Part shown: positions 48,961-62,190 of the stretch, piece after piece
Layout of the letters: each line of letters starts with the position of its first letter
How positions within the stretch are numbered: position 1 is the first letter of the stretch
From: Anoplopoma fimbria
Taxonomy: Eukaryota; Chordata; Actinopteri; Perciformes; Anoplopomatidae
NCBI RefSeq assembly: GCF_027596085.1
Contig: NC_072452.1
Coordinates: 8,816,790 to 8,880,789 of the forward strand
Length of the DNA stretch: 64,000 nt
Reading direction: 5' to 3'
Notes under the pieces: model-generated
What the model was told of the DNA's origin: nothing
Seen by the model: only the letters and a program-made list of their open reading frames with translations
The model's database searches: none
Translations under genes and position numbers: made by a program

Positions 48961-50629
48961 TAGGAAAACGAAGACACTACACATATGATAAGTAAATCAA
49001 CAACACATGCATGCTGTGAACCATTGCTCTACAGATGGCAAACATCTCCATAATCAGCACCATTTTACACTAAATGTATAATATTATAATATTGAGTAGG
49101 AACAACATATCTAATCAAAGAAAAAGACAGTTTACATTACCCTGGAATAAGATTTATTGTATGCAAATATGAACTCTCCTTTTTCTCATCCACACTTGAC
49201 AATCTGTTTATCATGATTCAAATTATACAGGGTTTCTATCAGTCTATCATACATTTCCACCAGAACTGTGAGATGGTGGTCTCACGAGTACTGAGCAAGA
49301 CAGTTTTGTGTGCAGTTGATGCTGCTCTATGAGGCTCATGAGGATACTTTGTATGTCTCCTACTGCATAATAGGCTCGTGCAAAATTTCATTTGGAAAGT
49401 GGGAGGACCCAAATGTGGTATTAAACAACAGCAAAACCCAGGTTATGCAAGATATGAAATCACTCATCAACTCTAAGAAGAGGACAGACGGGAGGTTAAG
49501 TCGACCCACAGGGAGCTAAACTGTAAAATAAAGAAATGAGAATCTGTGAGGAGAATTGTCTGCAAGAGAGCGGCGTGAAGCAGGTGTAGAGCAGCATCAG
49601 GGAGATTATTAACTAAAGGGTGGAAGGGTCAGTCAGAGGTTGAAATGAATATCAACATGAACGAGCTTTGCCTGTTGGAAACCGCGTTCCCAAGGAGGTT
49701 TATATTAAAAACAATTTCACCCACTCCAGGTCACCATGCCAACCTAGTGGGACCTCTATTACCGACATCACCCACCTCAAAGTCACACTCATCTTGGCTT
49801 ACCATGAACCCCCCCACTATCTTTCCTCCGACCCCGTCCCCCTCACCTGCAGTCCTGGTTTCACCCCTTCTATAGTTGTAAATAGTTCCAGCTTTCCATT
49901 ACAAATGTGGTTTTAAGATGACAGCATGATGCTTCAGAGCTGCATCTCATCTCAAATCCTACATCCATCCATCCTCCACACAGTGCATTACTTTAAACAT
50001 ATTGCAATTTACTAAAACTGCACGTGCAGTAAACAAATAAGAATTTCGATGTTAAGTGGGCCACCACAAGGGGCCACATGTTCTCTGTCACCTGAACACA
50101 TCTTTTAAAATATGGTCCAGAAATAGTTACTTCTGTCTCTCTCTGTAGCTCGTCTCTCTCTGTTGTTTCCAAACAGGACGCACATGGCAGAGTCAAAGGT
50201 TGATGAAAACTGATTATCAGCCATATGAGCATTCTTTTCTAGTAAAAAGACAAAACGTTGTCCTGTATTCTACCAAATGAACTCTCCTCTGAAGTTGGCC
50301 ATCCTCTTCTCTCATCCCTTCTCTCTATTTCCCTCCCTTTTAAGTCCAGACCTCGGTACATTCTTCTTTGCTCCAAGACTCACCAAAGCTCCCTTTGTGA
50401 GAGTTTAATGATGCATGCAAATGCAAATAGCCCCGTGGACATCTCGGAATATTGGTCCTGGACCCAGAGGGAATGAACAGTGCAGGGCCAACAGACCTTT
50501 CCTACTTCTAAAGAGAATCATTATTAACCCCTATCCCCAGATTGGAAAATACATACATAAGATGCGTTCAGCAGCAGAAACCAATTACCCCTCCCTCACC
50601 CGTTCCTCTGCACAACAAACTCTTTTATT
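48961..50629. other. Gene-free DNA
   Basis: No exon that I can support. Two octamers overlap at 50415-50428 (ATGCAAATGCAAAT), which is unusual enough to be listed as a finding. Confidence 0.4.
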
Positions 50630-50840
50630 GATCTTGTGATAATTACCTCAGTCACATCATAAAGCACCTGGAACAGATTGGTGGCTCAAATTATCGATTA
50701 CCCCTGGGCTACCCTTCATCGTTCATTGTATTGCCGCCGCTATACATTACTTGATGAGATCTGCTTTTCCGTGCTTTCCGGGGCATTTCTCTTTGGCGCT
50801 GTGCGGGGATACATTGACAAAGAGGTTGGTGGTCAAAAGC
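50630..50840. promoter_or_regulatory. Enhancer-like block
   Basis: Holds GTGATAATTACCTCAG, AAATTATCGATTACCCC (50689-50705; ATCGAT is the Onecut/CUX core) and TACATTGACAAAG (HMG-type ACAAAG). The plus-strand frame of 171 codons from 50678 covers it but shows no domain and no splice sites, so the block is read as regulatory. Confidence 0.35.
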
Positions 50841-53800
50841 ACACTATCAAAGTCATTTGTCATCTCTTCTTAGTCTTTAGGTTGTCCTGTGTGCCACCCC
50901 AAACCAAGGTTAACCCACCGTTAGCTAGTGCCAGCTCCTCCTCCACAGCAACACAAAGGCACACATTTAATCCCAAACTGTTTTGGTCCAAAAATGACCT
51001 TTTATTTGTGGATATGACTTGGGGCCTGCCCTGGCAAGCACCAGCTGTGTCTAATGCTTCATTACACACCTTCCTTGAGGCATGTCAGTGTGTGACCCTG
51101 AAACCTCTGCCCACTAGCCACCCATACGTCCCTGACCACAGTCACAACAACCGTGTGACCTCCACTGGGGCCAATGCATTCTGTCTGCAATAATTAATGA
51201 GGGTGGAATTTCATATCAGCTGTTTTTTGCAGTCTCAATTTCTTTACAAAGCTTACTAGAAGGTGCCTGTATTATTTTACAAGCCTTAATTTTTTTTATA
51301 GATCACCGTGGCAGCCTGTCACAAGTCTCCCTCTGCTTGTTTCCATTGAAAGGAGAACACAAAGACACACAGGAGATGTTCTGCTTTGTTGCAGAGTCGG
51401 TCTTAACTTTGTGCTTGTCTGGGTGTCAGAAGAACAATGGCTCCTGGCATGTCCCCGGATTCCTCTTCCTTCAAACGCGATGAAAATACATCACCATGTG
51501 AAACAGAACTGGCTGCACGACTCTGAGAAGTCTATGGATACAAATAGTCGTTTTCACATGCTCACTTTTTTTTTTTCTAACCTGGTTAGATTTGAGAATT
51601 TTTGACCTGCATACTTATCAACTCATTTAAAAGTCAAATAGATGACATAACTTAATTTTCATTAATAGACAGTTCTTACGTGGTAGAAAATTCATCAAAT
51701 ACAAATGGCTTAACCCATGGGTAAACTACAGGGAGCCACGTTTGGTTCGGAATTCTACCGTTGCATCTGGAGAAAATGTCAATAATAGAGACTATTCCCA
51801 TGATATGTAATTATTGTATTTTGTAAGTGCATTGTGTGTCACTAAGAGGCATAGAACTAATTCCTGGTTAAAGAAAATGATCACTGTGATGTAATCTCTT
51901 GTGTACAGTAACAAGATTATCTGATGAATAGTTTATAATAAATAGCTGTCTATTTGTTTGTGTGGGAATGCCACCCTGACAAGTGCTCCTTAATTAGGAG
52001 ATTGAAAGACACCAAATGATTTTCACTATGAGAGCATTATCCTTAACACACAGTCACATTGAGAACTGGAGCGTAATCTAGCATCCAACACAAAACCCCA
52101 TGATTAGCTGCACATAAAAGTGCATGCAACCTCTGTGGAAACCAGCACAAAAGCCTGATTGGAATTAAAAACAAAATGTGTTCCTATAAGACCATGTTTT
52201 CCCTCACACTTATTGTTCAGAAATAATTAATTATATTTTAAAAAAAGCAGTATCAGGCAACATTTTAATAACATTGTATCCTGCATTGTAAGAATACATG
52301 AACAAGATTGTGTAGTTGATTAATCTATCATCCTCCATTCATCAACGCTAACTCTATTTTCTCCTTCGAATCTGCAGCTCCTCATATTCAATATTGCAAG
52401 AAGTTAATATCAGGGAGCAGGGTTTAACATGACACGGCACTGACTGGGTGGCACAGCTCTCTCCATGCACACGGTGCCGCCTGCAGGAAAAGGTTGCTGA
52501 GGATAGAAAGCTCACCTTAGCCATCTGCAGTGAACCAAACCGGCTCTGGGCAGGTGTTCAACATGGCCAGGTGGAAAGCAGCTGACACAGACATAGCTCC
52601 CCCCGCTATTTGTCACTGTAAATAACAATTGTTTCTTCAATATTAGAATTGGACAGGAGTGAGCACCCAGCCAGTCTTCCTCATTCTCCTCTAATTCAGG
52701 CAATTAAAAAGAAAGGTCATGTGTGGAAACAGATGGCTAAACTGTGTGCTGAGTCTGGAGGCTGAAAGAGACAATTGGTATTTTACATGCAGCTCCATTC
52801 AAGCACTCAGGATCTATGGGAGACAGACAGTAAACGGCATAATGACGACTAGTTGTATTTACAAGAGGCACCAAAGTGTATATTTATGCGATGAGATTGT
52901 TATGCAGCAAATCCCACAGGCGCCTTTCAGGTTTGATCCTAGCACATGTTATTCATACTTGTTTGCATGTTGAAATCATTGCACACTAAATAAGACTTTA
53001 TAAAGAGGACATTCTATCCCTCTGAGTATATTTGATACCTTTCCATCCCTCTGTAAAAAATGTCAAAACGCTTAAACGGGTTAAAATGACTGATATTCAG
53101 TCGCTTTATCTAAAAGACGACACATTGTCAGATGTCGTGTCAAACTGTTTTCCTTAATCACCCACTAGAGAGGGAACTACAGTAGCCTACACAATAAAAA
53201 AAACACAACAACTATTAAACCAACTGAGAGTGCATCTGGGAAAAGAAGGGATACATTTTCTGTGCTCAAGGACAGGACAATTAAAGTAAAATAAAGTCTG
53301 CTGAAGTTAAAGCAGCCTGGTGAACCTCCCAAGGGTCACATAGGAAGCTCGTGTAGGCAGTAAGGTGGGGAGGAACAGCAAACTGAACGTTGTCACAGTT
53401 CCACTCCCTGTGGAGCCAAGCTAAAAGGCGGGGAGACATGGATCTGGAAACAGTACACTGCCTCCAGCTTCTGTTATTTTCTTTCGCAATCTTTGTGAAA
53501 TTCCTGCTGATGAGGTGATTATGCTGGAACATGTGTTTCTTTCAGTCTGACTAGTTACCGACGGTGGCTAATGCTTATGCGAGTACAGATATTTTATTGC
53601 AGTGTTTAAAAATGGAGAATAGCAGGTAGGGTAGCTCGCTCAGTAAGGGGCGGTTTAGCTCTGGGATTTGCGTGTGTATTTCCATGCCAACATCTGACCC
53701 AATTGTACATACAGACGCACTGTGCAAACATATTAAGGTTCAATGGGCCTTTTGAAGTGAACAGAGACCGACAACTCTGTTGCAGCATGCTCATTATATC

Positions 53801-56800
53801 ACCTAATAACACCGCCACTATTGATGGATGGATGTGAGATGGAAGTTCTGTTGGTACTTCAATAGTAGAAACATTGTCTGTTAAGATCCAAGAAAAGAGT
53901 TTTACTGTAGGCAAGGGAAGCAGTTCTAATGTGTCTTTGGGGAATGTTAACTTTTCCGGTTTATGGAGCATTTGACAACACTTACTGGCAGTGCTAGGCG
54001 TCTTTTTAATGCAAGGTGCCACTTGGGCGCTTATGCATTCAGTAGGATCGCATCATCTGCTTCTACAGAATATGTGTGTGAGTGTGTGTGAGTGTGTGTG
54101 TGTTGACACTAATCTCTCTGAACAAGCCACAGCTTGCCATAAGTGCGACATTACATGCATCTCTTCACTCACCAAAACTGACTATGGCATCGCTCTATAC
54201 AAACCAGCCAGCTAAACAAACTGCCCTGTCAAAAACCTGCAGTGTGTAAAAGTCCAAAACAGCACAAAATACTCAAACCCACAGAGAGCGATAACCTGGT
54301 AACTGTGTCTCCAATGTCAACAGATGGTGAATAGATGACGAGATGAGCAGCCAACAATCTTTTCAACACTACAAACACTAACAAGTTAGAAAAAAAAAAG
54401 TCATCTCCTCCAAAGGGTACTTGCTTGGCAAAGATAAACAAGCATCTGCTTTGTTCTGTGAGTTACAGGAAACGTAACACTGTGTAAATAGAGTCCTGGT
54501 TGTCAGTGAGAATGCTTGAAGGTTGTAAGATGACTTCACTTTGGATGGTGGATACTAGCTGGATCATTGATACAGTAACAAAGACATTTTGTCTAATGTA
54601 TTAGTGCAGCAGTGTCATATACTCTTAAACATATGGTATGACTATATAAAGTTTTGAATTGTATGGAAATGTACTGGTGCTCTTTTCATGCACATAGTTT
54701 ACAAATAACGTATTGGTGATAGTTTAGCCTGTCATAATTATTACATTGTCAACTTATTGTAAGATATATGAATATTACCTCAATATTGTCCATTAAGTTT
54801 ACATGCCTTTGTATATAAAAAAATGTATCAAACATTTTAGCATTTTTTCCCCTATCATTAGTAGAATAGGGCATTGCACAGACATTGCACATTTTTGTTA
54901 ACGGAGTCAATTTATTTATTGTTTTGGTTGAGTGGTTTTATTTAATTATTTAGAATATTCCATTGTCTGAATAATCTTAAGAAATCAATATTCATTGCTC
55001 CTTTTAAGGATGTACTTGCATGGTGGTACAAAAAGTGATTGTGATGGATTCAAGACACTTGCGGACCAGAGAGTTTTGTTCAGTTCTATGCTCTGAAAAA
55101 AGCGTAAAAGTTAAGAAAAAAATAAATTTGACCAAGTTTGAAATGGAAGTGTTTAATTTAGAAAGTGAAGTCAAAAAGGGTGTTTCTTCCGCCTTATCTC
55201 ACTTGGAGGGTTCGGTGTGAGGAAAAAAAAGAGGCTTGGATTGCAATAACAGAGGCAGTGATGCTGCAGCCGTCGGTGATTACAATTAATAAGGTATATT
55301 CTGATATGTAAATTAAGAAGCACTCTTCTGATGGCTGTGAGTGCACACAGGGCTAACTTTAAAGCTGCATTGAGAGATATTTAGTTTCGTAATCACATTT
55401 TTATGATGATTTAAACATTTTCAACATTGAAATCACATCTTATTAGTACAACCCACTGCTGACAAATTCTGTCCCAACTATGATTTGACCTGCATATAAA
55501 GAGTATGACATGTGTATGTCATCAGGCTACTCATAGGAAATGGTAGACAGCTTTTTTCTCAGTAAAGTAAAGCGTTTACTACATCTTCAGCACAAAAGAG
55601 CAGAGAAACAAACGCTGTGCACCCAAATACTCGTGTCAGTAGTTGGTGGATCAGACATGCAGTATAAGGCCAGAGAATATCTGAGTTTAATTTATCTGAT
55701 GGCCAGAAACTTGACTCCAATGGGATGATAATATAGCTTTCTGTCCACTGGATGTATATGTAAGCTACTGTTTATGCAGTGTTCATTTGACCATCATTTA
55801 GAATTTAGAGAGCGACAATATGTTACTGATTTAACATAGTTCTTTAATAGCGTACGTCATTATTGAAAATGTTTATTACCTAAAAAACAGACTTCTTGTA
55901 TATTAGCCTATTGAGATTTTCTGGTAAATCATCACGTTTCACTTCCATTTAATAAATCACCAGTTAGAAAAATTATCAACAGACGAATACTAACATCATC
56001 TAATATTATAACTTTTTTATGAATGTGTAGCAGATGTTGTCAATGCGAGCCTCCCTTTGTGTGTGACGCAGCATGCGGGAGAGCAAACTGTTTTTGGACC
56101 ACAGTGAAAATGTTGTTTTTGAAAGGCCACACACCAACAAATATGGAATACAGCATCATACTTTGTGAGATAAAAAAAGAATACATAGGGGAACAAATAA
56201 TTATTGTCACATTTTTTGTTGACAATATTAACATTGTGTTTATGAAGGCAGTTACATGTAGGCATTTTATCCGTTAATCAGTAAGCCAATATATGCTATC
56301 TGAGTGTTTGTCTCTCCCAGTGGTAGAAAATCTCTTAATACAAAGAGTCATACTGATACTGTATTTTTTTGAGAACCACATTGATTGATATTTGATAATA
56401 TTTGCAACTTATCAAAAAACTGGTGATATATTGCATTTGGACAAACATTTTCACAAAACAGAGGCAGACATTATTGATAATGATCCCCTAAAGTTGGTTG
56501 TGACCAGAACGTGTCTCCTAAAAGAGTTGTGACCAAAAATGTTTCTTGTCAGTTCTTTCAGGTGAACAAACTATGTAACTTTGGCCAACAAATCACCAAT
56601 ACTAATCTGCTATGAGCTGTCAATTCATCAGACTGGCTATACTATTAATTATAATTGATTTTGCTTCAAATTATCCATTACATTGACTCATATAATTTCC
56701 ACACTGCAGGCTTTTATAATACTTACATATGATTGGTATAAGTAATTTCTGAGTTTGTTCCCACAGTAAGAACACAATCAAGTAAGACCTAATTAATGAA

Positions 56801-57099
56801 TTCAATGATTGTCTATAAATCTTGCTCATATGTGTTTAAGAATAGATTTGTTCTTACAATCTGATAGTAATTGGAACCTTTGTCACTCCACCAAATCCTG
56901 AGCTCTCTCCTCCTTATAAAACCAGCTGGTTGTCTCCAGTTTGAGCCAAATCTCAGTGAATCTTAATTAAAAAAAGGAATGGAACACCAGGTCCAGTGGA
57001 TATTACAAAAAAACACATCATTTGATAACATTTTGAAGCATTACTCTTACAGTTAAATAAAGTAATTTTGGAGAGTAGTTTATTAGCCCTCTGCCCTTT
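50841..57099. other. Gene-free DNA
   Basis: About 6.3 kb without a defensible exon. A T11 run lies near 51567-51578. Short motif-rich parts with TAATTAGGAG at about 51990 and TTACAATTAATAAGG at about 55280 might be regulatory. The part 54540-56800 is strongly AT-rich. Confidence 0.4.
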
Positions 57100-57360
57100 C
57101 AGACAGAAATGACCTTGCAAGCTCCTGTACCAGAGGACCAGCTGCAATCCATGATTCATTTAACACCTTCTGGGCCTCATGAAGCCCTCCAAGCACATGA
57201 ACTGTTGATTAAACTCTTTGTGGGAGAATTCATATTAAAGCATACGCCACATGAAAATTAATGATAACCAGCCAAGCAGCAGAGCACAGTACAGAAGAGC
57301 CACGACGGGCAATTTATGAGCGATTCAGTCTAATTTACAATTTATTCTGTAATCATCACA
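57100..57360. promoter_or_regulatory. Enhancer-like block
   Basis: Includes CATGATTCATTTAACACC, GAACTGTTGATTAAACTC, GAAAATTAATGATAACC (57253-57269) and GCAATTTATGAGCG, then CTAATTTACAATTTATTC. Multiple homeodomain-type cores in otherwise even sequence. Confidence 0.35.
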
Positions 57361-58319
57361 ATGTTTCTTCCATATACATAATAATGTAATGCACATTTGT
57401 GAGTGGGAGGAATTATAAGTCATATGAGTAGGCTACTCACAGAATGATATAAATGTCATTACAGTGCATTCAAGCAGGAAATCTCGCACAGGGAACTAGA
57501 GATTAGCCGCTGGGTGGGAACGCTCCACATGTGCCCATAAGAGGCTAACGGAGTCAGTGAGTGAATGAATGGGTGATTGAGCAAACTCTAGTGAACTTTT
57601 GGGCGGCTCTGAATCTAGTGTGGAATTTAGCTGAGGGTCTGTACATCTTTGAACTAGATCACAGTGACTTTCAAAGGAGACTGCAATGCCCCGCTTACCG
57701 TCAGAGCCTTAAGCCAAAGAAAAAGAAAAAAAACAGTACGGTGTAAATCTAATGCTGAAAAAAAAGTAATGCTGTGATTTATGTTTACTCGCCCCTTGTT
57801 GTAAATGCCCGTCATGGCCTCTCCACCAACTCTACCTGCTCTGTATGTTCTGAAAAATATCTCCCATTTCACCTGCAGCTTGTACTTGCAGGAACACTGC
57901 ACATCTTGGACTCAACACAACATCAGCAGCAGCTCCTTGATGGAAGCAATCCATCATGTAGAGTTCAAGGGTTATTCACCAGGTCTGTGTTTCAAACTGC
58001 ACGGTCACGGGTAACAGCACCAGATATAACACCTGTGAACACCCCCTCCATCTGTCCTAGACCTTCTACAAGTGTAATTTTGCATCTGGCTGGCTGATAG
58101 CTCTGTGTATCAAACTGCACAACGCTTTATCTGCAAAAGCCCTACTTAAGGGTAACAGCACCAAAATTGGGGTTTAATTGTGTTTTTGGTAATGATACAG
58201 AACAATTCAAGCTTTTATGTGAACACTATCTACAAACCATGTAGACTTTTCAAATTACCTGTTCTGGTTCATAATGTGAATAATTGGAAGGCCTGCAGTG
58301 GCTCTGCAACTGTACTTTT
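57361..58319. other. Gene-free DNA with a local degenerate duplication
   Basis: TCTGTGTTTCAAACTGCAC near 57984-58002 recurs with one change at 58102-58120, and GGGTAACAGCACCA at about 58009 recurs at about 58150. The two spacings differ by about 23 bp, so the duplicated unit has had an indel. Confidence 0.6.
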
Positions 58320-58870
58320 TAACAGACAGGCATGGTACCCAGAGGATAAATCCTAATAACTTCGGTGACTCCTTCCTCCAGCACCGCCAGCAGGTCAAAG
58401 TTTTCCTCTATGCTTTGAAATATCTCTACATTTACACAATAGCTCGGCTCAATGATGTTGTACCATTCATGATCCCCAGATGATGAATCCTACTGATATT
58501 AGCGATCCCTGGACTTTAACTTTAGCGCCAACATGTGATAGACGTGCGGTTTTGAGTGAAATTTTCTCAAAATATATAAAATGGATTAACATGAAATTTG
58601 TCACCGATGTTCGTGTTCCAAAGGATGAACTCTAATTATCAGGTGCAATACTTCAGTGTATGGCCAATGTGTGGTGGCATTATTGGTGCTAATTACCAAA
58701 TCATATATATATTAATGTTACTACTAATCTATTATGCTGAACATTATACCTGCTAAACATTAGCATGTTAACCTTGTCATTGTGAGCATTTGGCTCAAAG
58801 CAGCATAGCCTCACTGTGTATGGCTGTGAACTTTTAAAGTTAGATTCCGACATGAAGAAGTGATGCCCAA
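58320..58870 (+). repeat. Composite dispersed repeat of percomorph type
   Basis: The phrase GAGGATAAATCCTAATAACT and its relative GATGATGAATCCTACTGATA, then TTAGCGCCAACATG, AACATGAAATTTGTCACCGA, GCTAAACATTAGCATGTTAA and CATTGTGAGCATTTGGCTCA, appear in the order that I know from one of the most abundant percomorph interspersed repeats. Related modules occur twice within the copy. It has no coding capacity and no visible target duplication. Confidence 0.7.
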
Positions 58871-59886
58871 GTACACAGTCTGACATTTACTCACTGTGGT
58901 TGGTGCTGCATGGTTGATTTTCACAATAGGATTTTGTCTATGTCACTGGCTGTGTTTAACTTGGAATGTAAAGGCTGCTGCTTATAAATCGAGGTGCTGT
59001 ATTGACACTATACAGGCGTTTGCACTTCATAACCAGCATCATAACCAGGCAGCTGTCACTTGAGCTGATGAAGCTTCCTGGTTGGGTGGAGATTAATGTT
59101 TTCATTACTAAAACAGCTGCCTTTGATGAAGTATTTGTAGAAAATCCCAGCTCTTGCACCTGTACCTGAATATTCACAGATTGTTTGTCAGTGTGAGTAT
59201 TTGCATGAGAAAGACTTATGATAGAAGCATTATCACTGTGGCAGCTGTAAGTCAGGAGATAGGAGAGAAACTACTTAACAACTAGATACAAACTGTTAGA
59301 ATAAGTTTTTAATTGGCTCATTAGAAGCTAAACCACAAACACTATCCATGACCACCATTTGCCATCTTGATCTTACTGACATCTGACGTCAATACCAAAC
59401 ATCTTTTAAGGCCATCTTTTAAAACAATATTTACACTATAGTACTTTCCCATAGTTGTACATGTCAGGCCCATATACACTCTGCCCACTCAAGATCAGCT
59501 AATACAGCTGTCGGTACACTCTGTACATTATGACCAATTAACACAGACTGAACAAACAAACCAGAGTTATCTGGTTTATTGCTTAAACCTAACTCTCCCA
59601 TTAACGTGTATGTGTATATACAAGCCTTAGAGGGAGACAGAAACAGGAATACACAAACACAATGAATTATCTTAACTAAAGCAATTAGGAGAAGAGAAAT
59701 CACAGATCAGGCCAAAAAACGCCTCACCATGGTAGTTCCAGCTACTTGGCTATTGACAATATTGACCGCAGCTCTGTCGGACACAACTGAGCGGTTGCTT
59801 CCAGCCGATAGTAAGTGTGTTGCAGTGAGAAAATAAGAAGCTTTCTATAAATTATACTGTAATCAGCACAATGTTAACCTGGATTG
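58871..59886. other. Gene-free DNA
   Basis: No exon, repeat family or motif cluster recognised. Confidence 0.4.
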
Positions 59887-59898
59887 TGTTTGCTAATT

Positions 59899-60256
59899 CA
59901 TTCATTCATTCATTTTCCGTAACCTGCTTATCCAGTTAAGGGTCGCAGGGTGCTGGAGCCGATCTCAGCTGTCAATGGGCGAAGGCAGGGTACACCCTGG
60001 ACAGGTCGCCAGTCTGTGGCAGGGCAGACATATAGAGACAGACAACCACTCGCTCACATTCGCACCTACGGGCAATTTAGAGTCTTCAATGAACCTTAGT
60101 TGCATGTCTTTGGACTGTGGGAGGAAGCCGGAGAACCGGAGAGAACCCACGCTGACACGGGGAGAACATGCAAACTCCACACAGAAGGTTGTCTATCCCG
60201 GGAATTGAACCCGGCTGTGAGGCGACAGTGCTAACCACTACACCACCGTGCAGCCT
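59899..60256 (-). mobile_element. tRNA-derived SINE, well-preserved copy with target duplication
   Basis: In minus-strand sense the element begins with GGCTGCACGGTGGTGTAGTG. Box A (TGGTGTAGTGG, 60235-60245) and box B (GGTTCAATTCC, 60201-60211) fit the polymerase III tRNA promoter consensus, though a roughly 10-bp stretch present in the 35.5-kb copy is missing between them. The body follows, and the 3' end is a short (GAAT)n tail at about 59899-59914. A 12-bp direct repeat TGTTTGCTAATT flanks it exactly (59887-59898 and 60257-60268), which is the target-site duplication. The open frames inside the body are a well-known artefact of this family. Confidence 0.93.
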
Positions 60257-60268
60257 TGTTTGCTAATT

Positions 60269-62009
60269 AAAGGTGTTATATTGGTCAGCCTCACCTCAGT
60301 GAAATTCACTCTAAATTATTTGTCACTTGTCTTAAGGCTCATTTTCCCCTTCGAGCAGTGAAGGTTCAGTATTGCAAACATTCATAATTCATATAAAGAT
60401 GAAACACAAGCAAATGAAGAAAACATGTTCACCAATTTGACAAAACATACATCCCATTTAGAAAAAAATGAGTAGCTATATTTTGAGCAAATTGAGAAAC
60501 ACATTCACCAATTTGCTGGCAGACAAAGAAACCCAGGGAAAGTTGTGTTGTTTTGTTTGAGTCCTCTCTTTGCTAGAAGTTGGCACTTTTTTAAGCCTTC
60601 AGGATGTTTGGGGGTGTATGCATTAGTTTTGGGTGACTGTTGGTGTAGCTGGTGGTTTGCCAGTTGTGGTTACCATATCCTGTATTTTCAGATTAACTTG
60701 CTCTGCGCATGTCTTCAGTGCCTGTGGAGGCTTTATATTACCACAGCCTTGGGCCAAATGTCATCTCAACAGCCCATCAAATTGAGTGACAAGTACTGGC
60801 CTAACTTGCACACCTGAGGGGACAAATAAAGGACACACATTCACAACGCACTTTGTTGCCTCGAGGTGAATGGTTGCATATTGCAGCCTCAAGGAATTTT
60901 GTCCTTTTTTTTCCTTTTCTTTTTTTAGAGATGATTGATTTTTAAAATTGATATTCGTGATTTTACGGCGGTATTATGCAACTAGTTGTAAGGGTGATCT
61001 CAAATGAGGGCAAGGCGCTTCAAAAATTGACATTTAGCCATGTGCAGTTGAACAAGACCTAAAAAAATAACAAATCCAAAACAGACCAAAGAATAAACAA
61101 ACTGTTTTGTAGAAGCTTAAAGTTAAAGAGCCTTTACTCCAGTAGCTGTCTGGTCTTTTGTCCATGACTTGTGCACCCTTATTTTTAGGGTTTTTCTGTA
61201 TATTTTCAACAAGATTACACACACTGCTTTGTTTCACAGACAGTGATAGCCCTTTCTTTTTTTTTTGTTTCCAACCAGCCATAAAGTTAAATTGGATTTA
61301 TTTATGCTCAATCTGATTAGTGCTAATTTTGTACTTTTCAAAAACACTTTCTGTATCTGAAGTTAAAGTCCATGTTCAAACCCATGACAGATATTTTTTT
61401 GTGTTTAAAGTTCAAACCTATTTCTGCTGGGTTTTATGTGTCTGCACCAAGGCACAGGAGGTTTTTCTCACTTATGAGATTTAGTCATCATTAAACAAGA
61501 GTGAATCACTACTTTTGCAGTATGTAGACATTTTATTCATTAAAGTCTCTATTCACTGAGCATAATTAAACTGATAATAATGGCACTTTGTAATCTGCAA
61601 AATGAAAAGTAAGGGCTTATCTTTTAAAGCAGGAAACATTTTAATGAAATCATGAAGTGGTGTTAGATCAATCTAAGTGCCCAGTTTTTAGAAATGCTAC
61701 TTCAATATCTTTGTGTGTCATTTTTGATGTGACTAAAAGTATATTTTGGTTTCAGATGTTAGAGGCTTTATGAAGCCACTGTAAAATTGAGATAATCTTA
61801 AACTTTTGTCATCATGATTACAGTCCCCACATTAATTCCAGTTATCAAGCTTCATGCTGATAAGTCTTTGAACTACTAAAGTTTCATAATAATAAAGATG
61901 CCAACTAATGTTAGTTACAGTAATGCATGAACCCTCTGTTGAACTAACACTTAACTTTGACATTCATACATGTATACATGTTTTCTGAGCTAGAAATTAA
62001 TGCAACTGT
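60269..62009. other. Gene-free DNA
   Basis: Mostly AT-rich. T-runs lie at 60905-60926 and 61256-61267. Nothing else that I can support. Confidence 0.4.
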
Positions 62010-62190
62010 AAATGCCCACTGGATCAGATTATAATCTGCATTTATTTATTAATTAAATAATCCCTTCCCTAGTAATTATGGTGGGAATTAATGACATTTG
62101 GTCATACATTTTAATTAAGATAATATGAGCATATCCTAAAGACAGGCCAAGCACTTTACTTGACAGGGTCAAGCTAATTACACACTGTGT
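62010..62190. promoter_or_regulatory. Enhancer-like block, AT-rich
   Basis: Dense homeodomain-type cores: AATTAAATAATCCC, CCTAGTAATTATGGTGGG, AATTAATGACATTTGG, TTTAATTAAGATAATATG and GTCAAGCTAATTACAC. AT-richness raises the chance rate of such words, so this is weaker than the 26.1-kb block. Confidence 0.3.

Noticed and set aside
50678..51193. 171-codon plus-strand frame
   Set aside because: The longest non-repeat frame, but no recognisable domain and no splice signals; the first part is better read as a regulatory block.
60201..60256. tRNA gene on the minus strand
   Set aside because: Boxes A and B are present but there is no cloverleaf with acceptor stem; it is the head of a SINE with target duplications.
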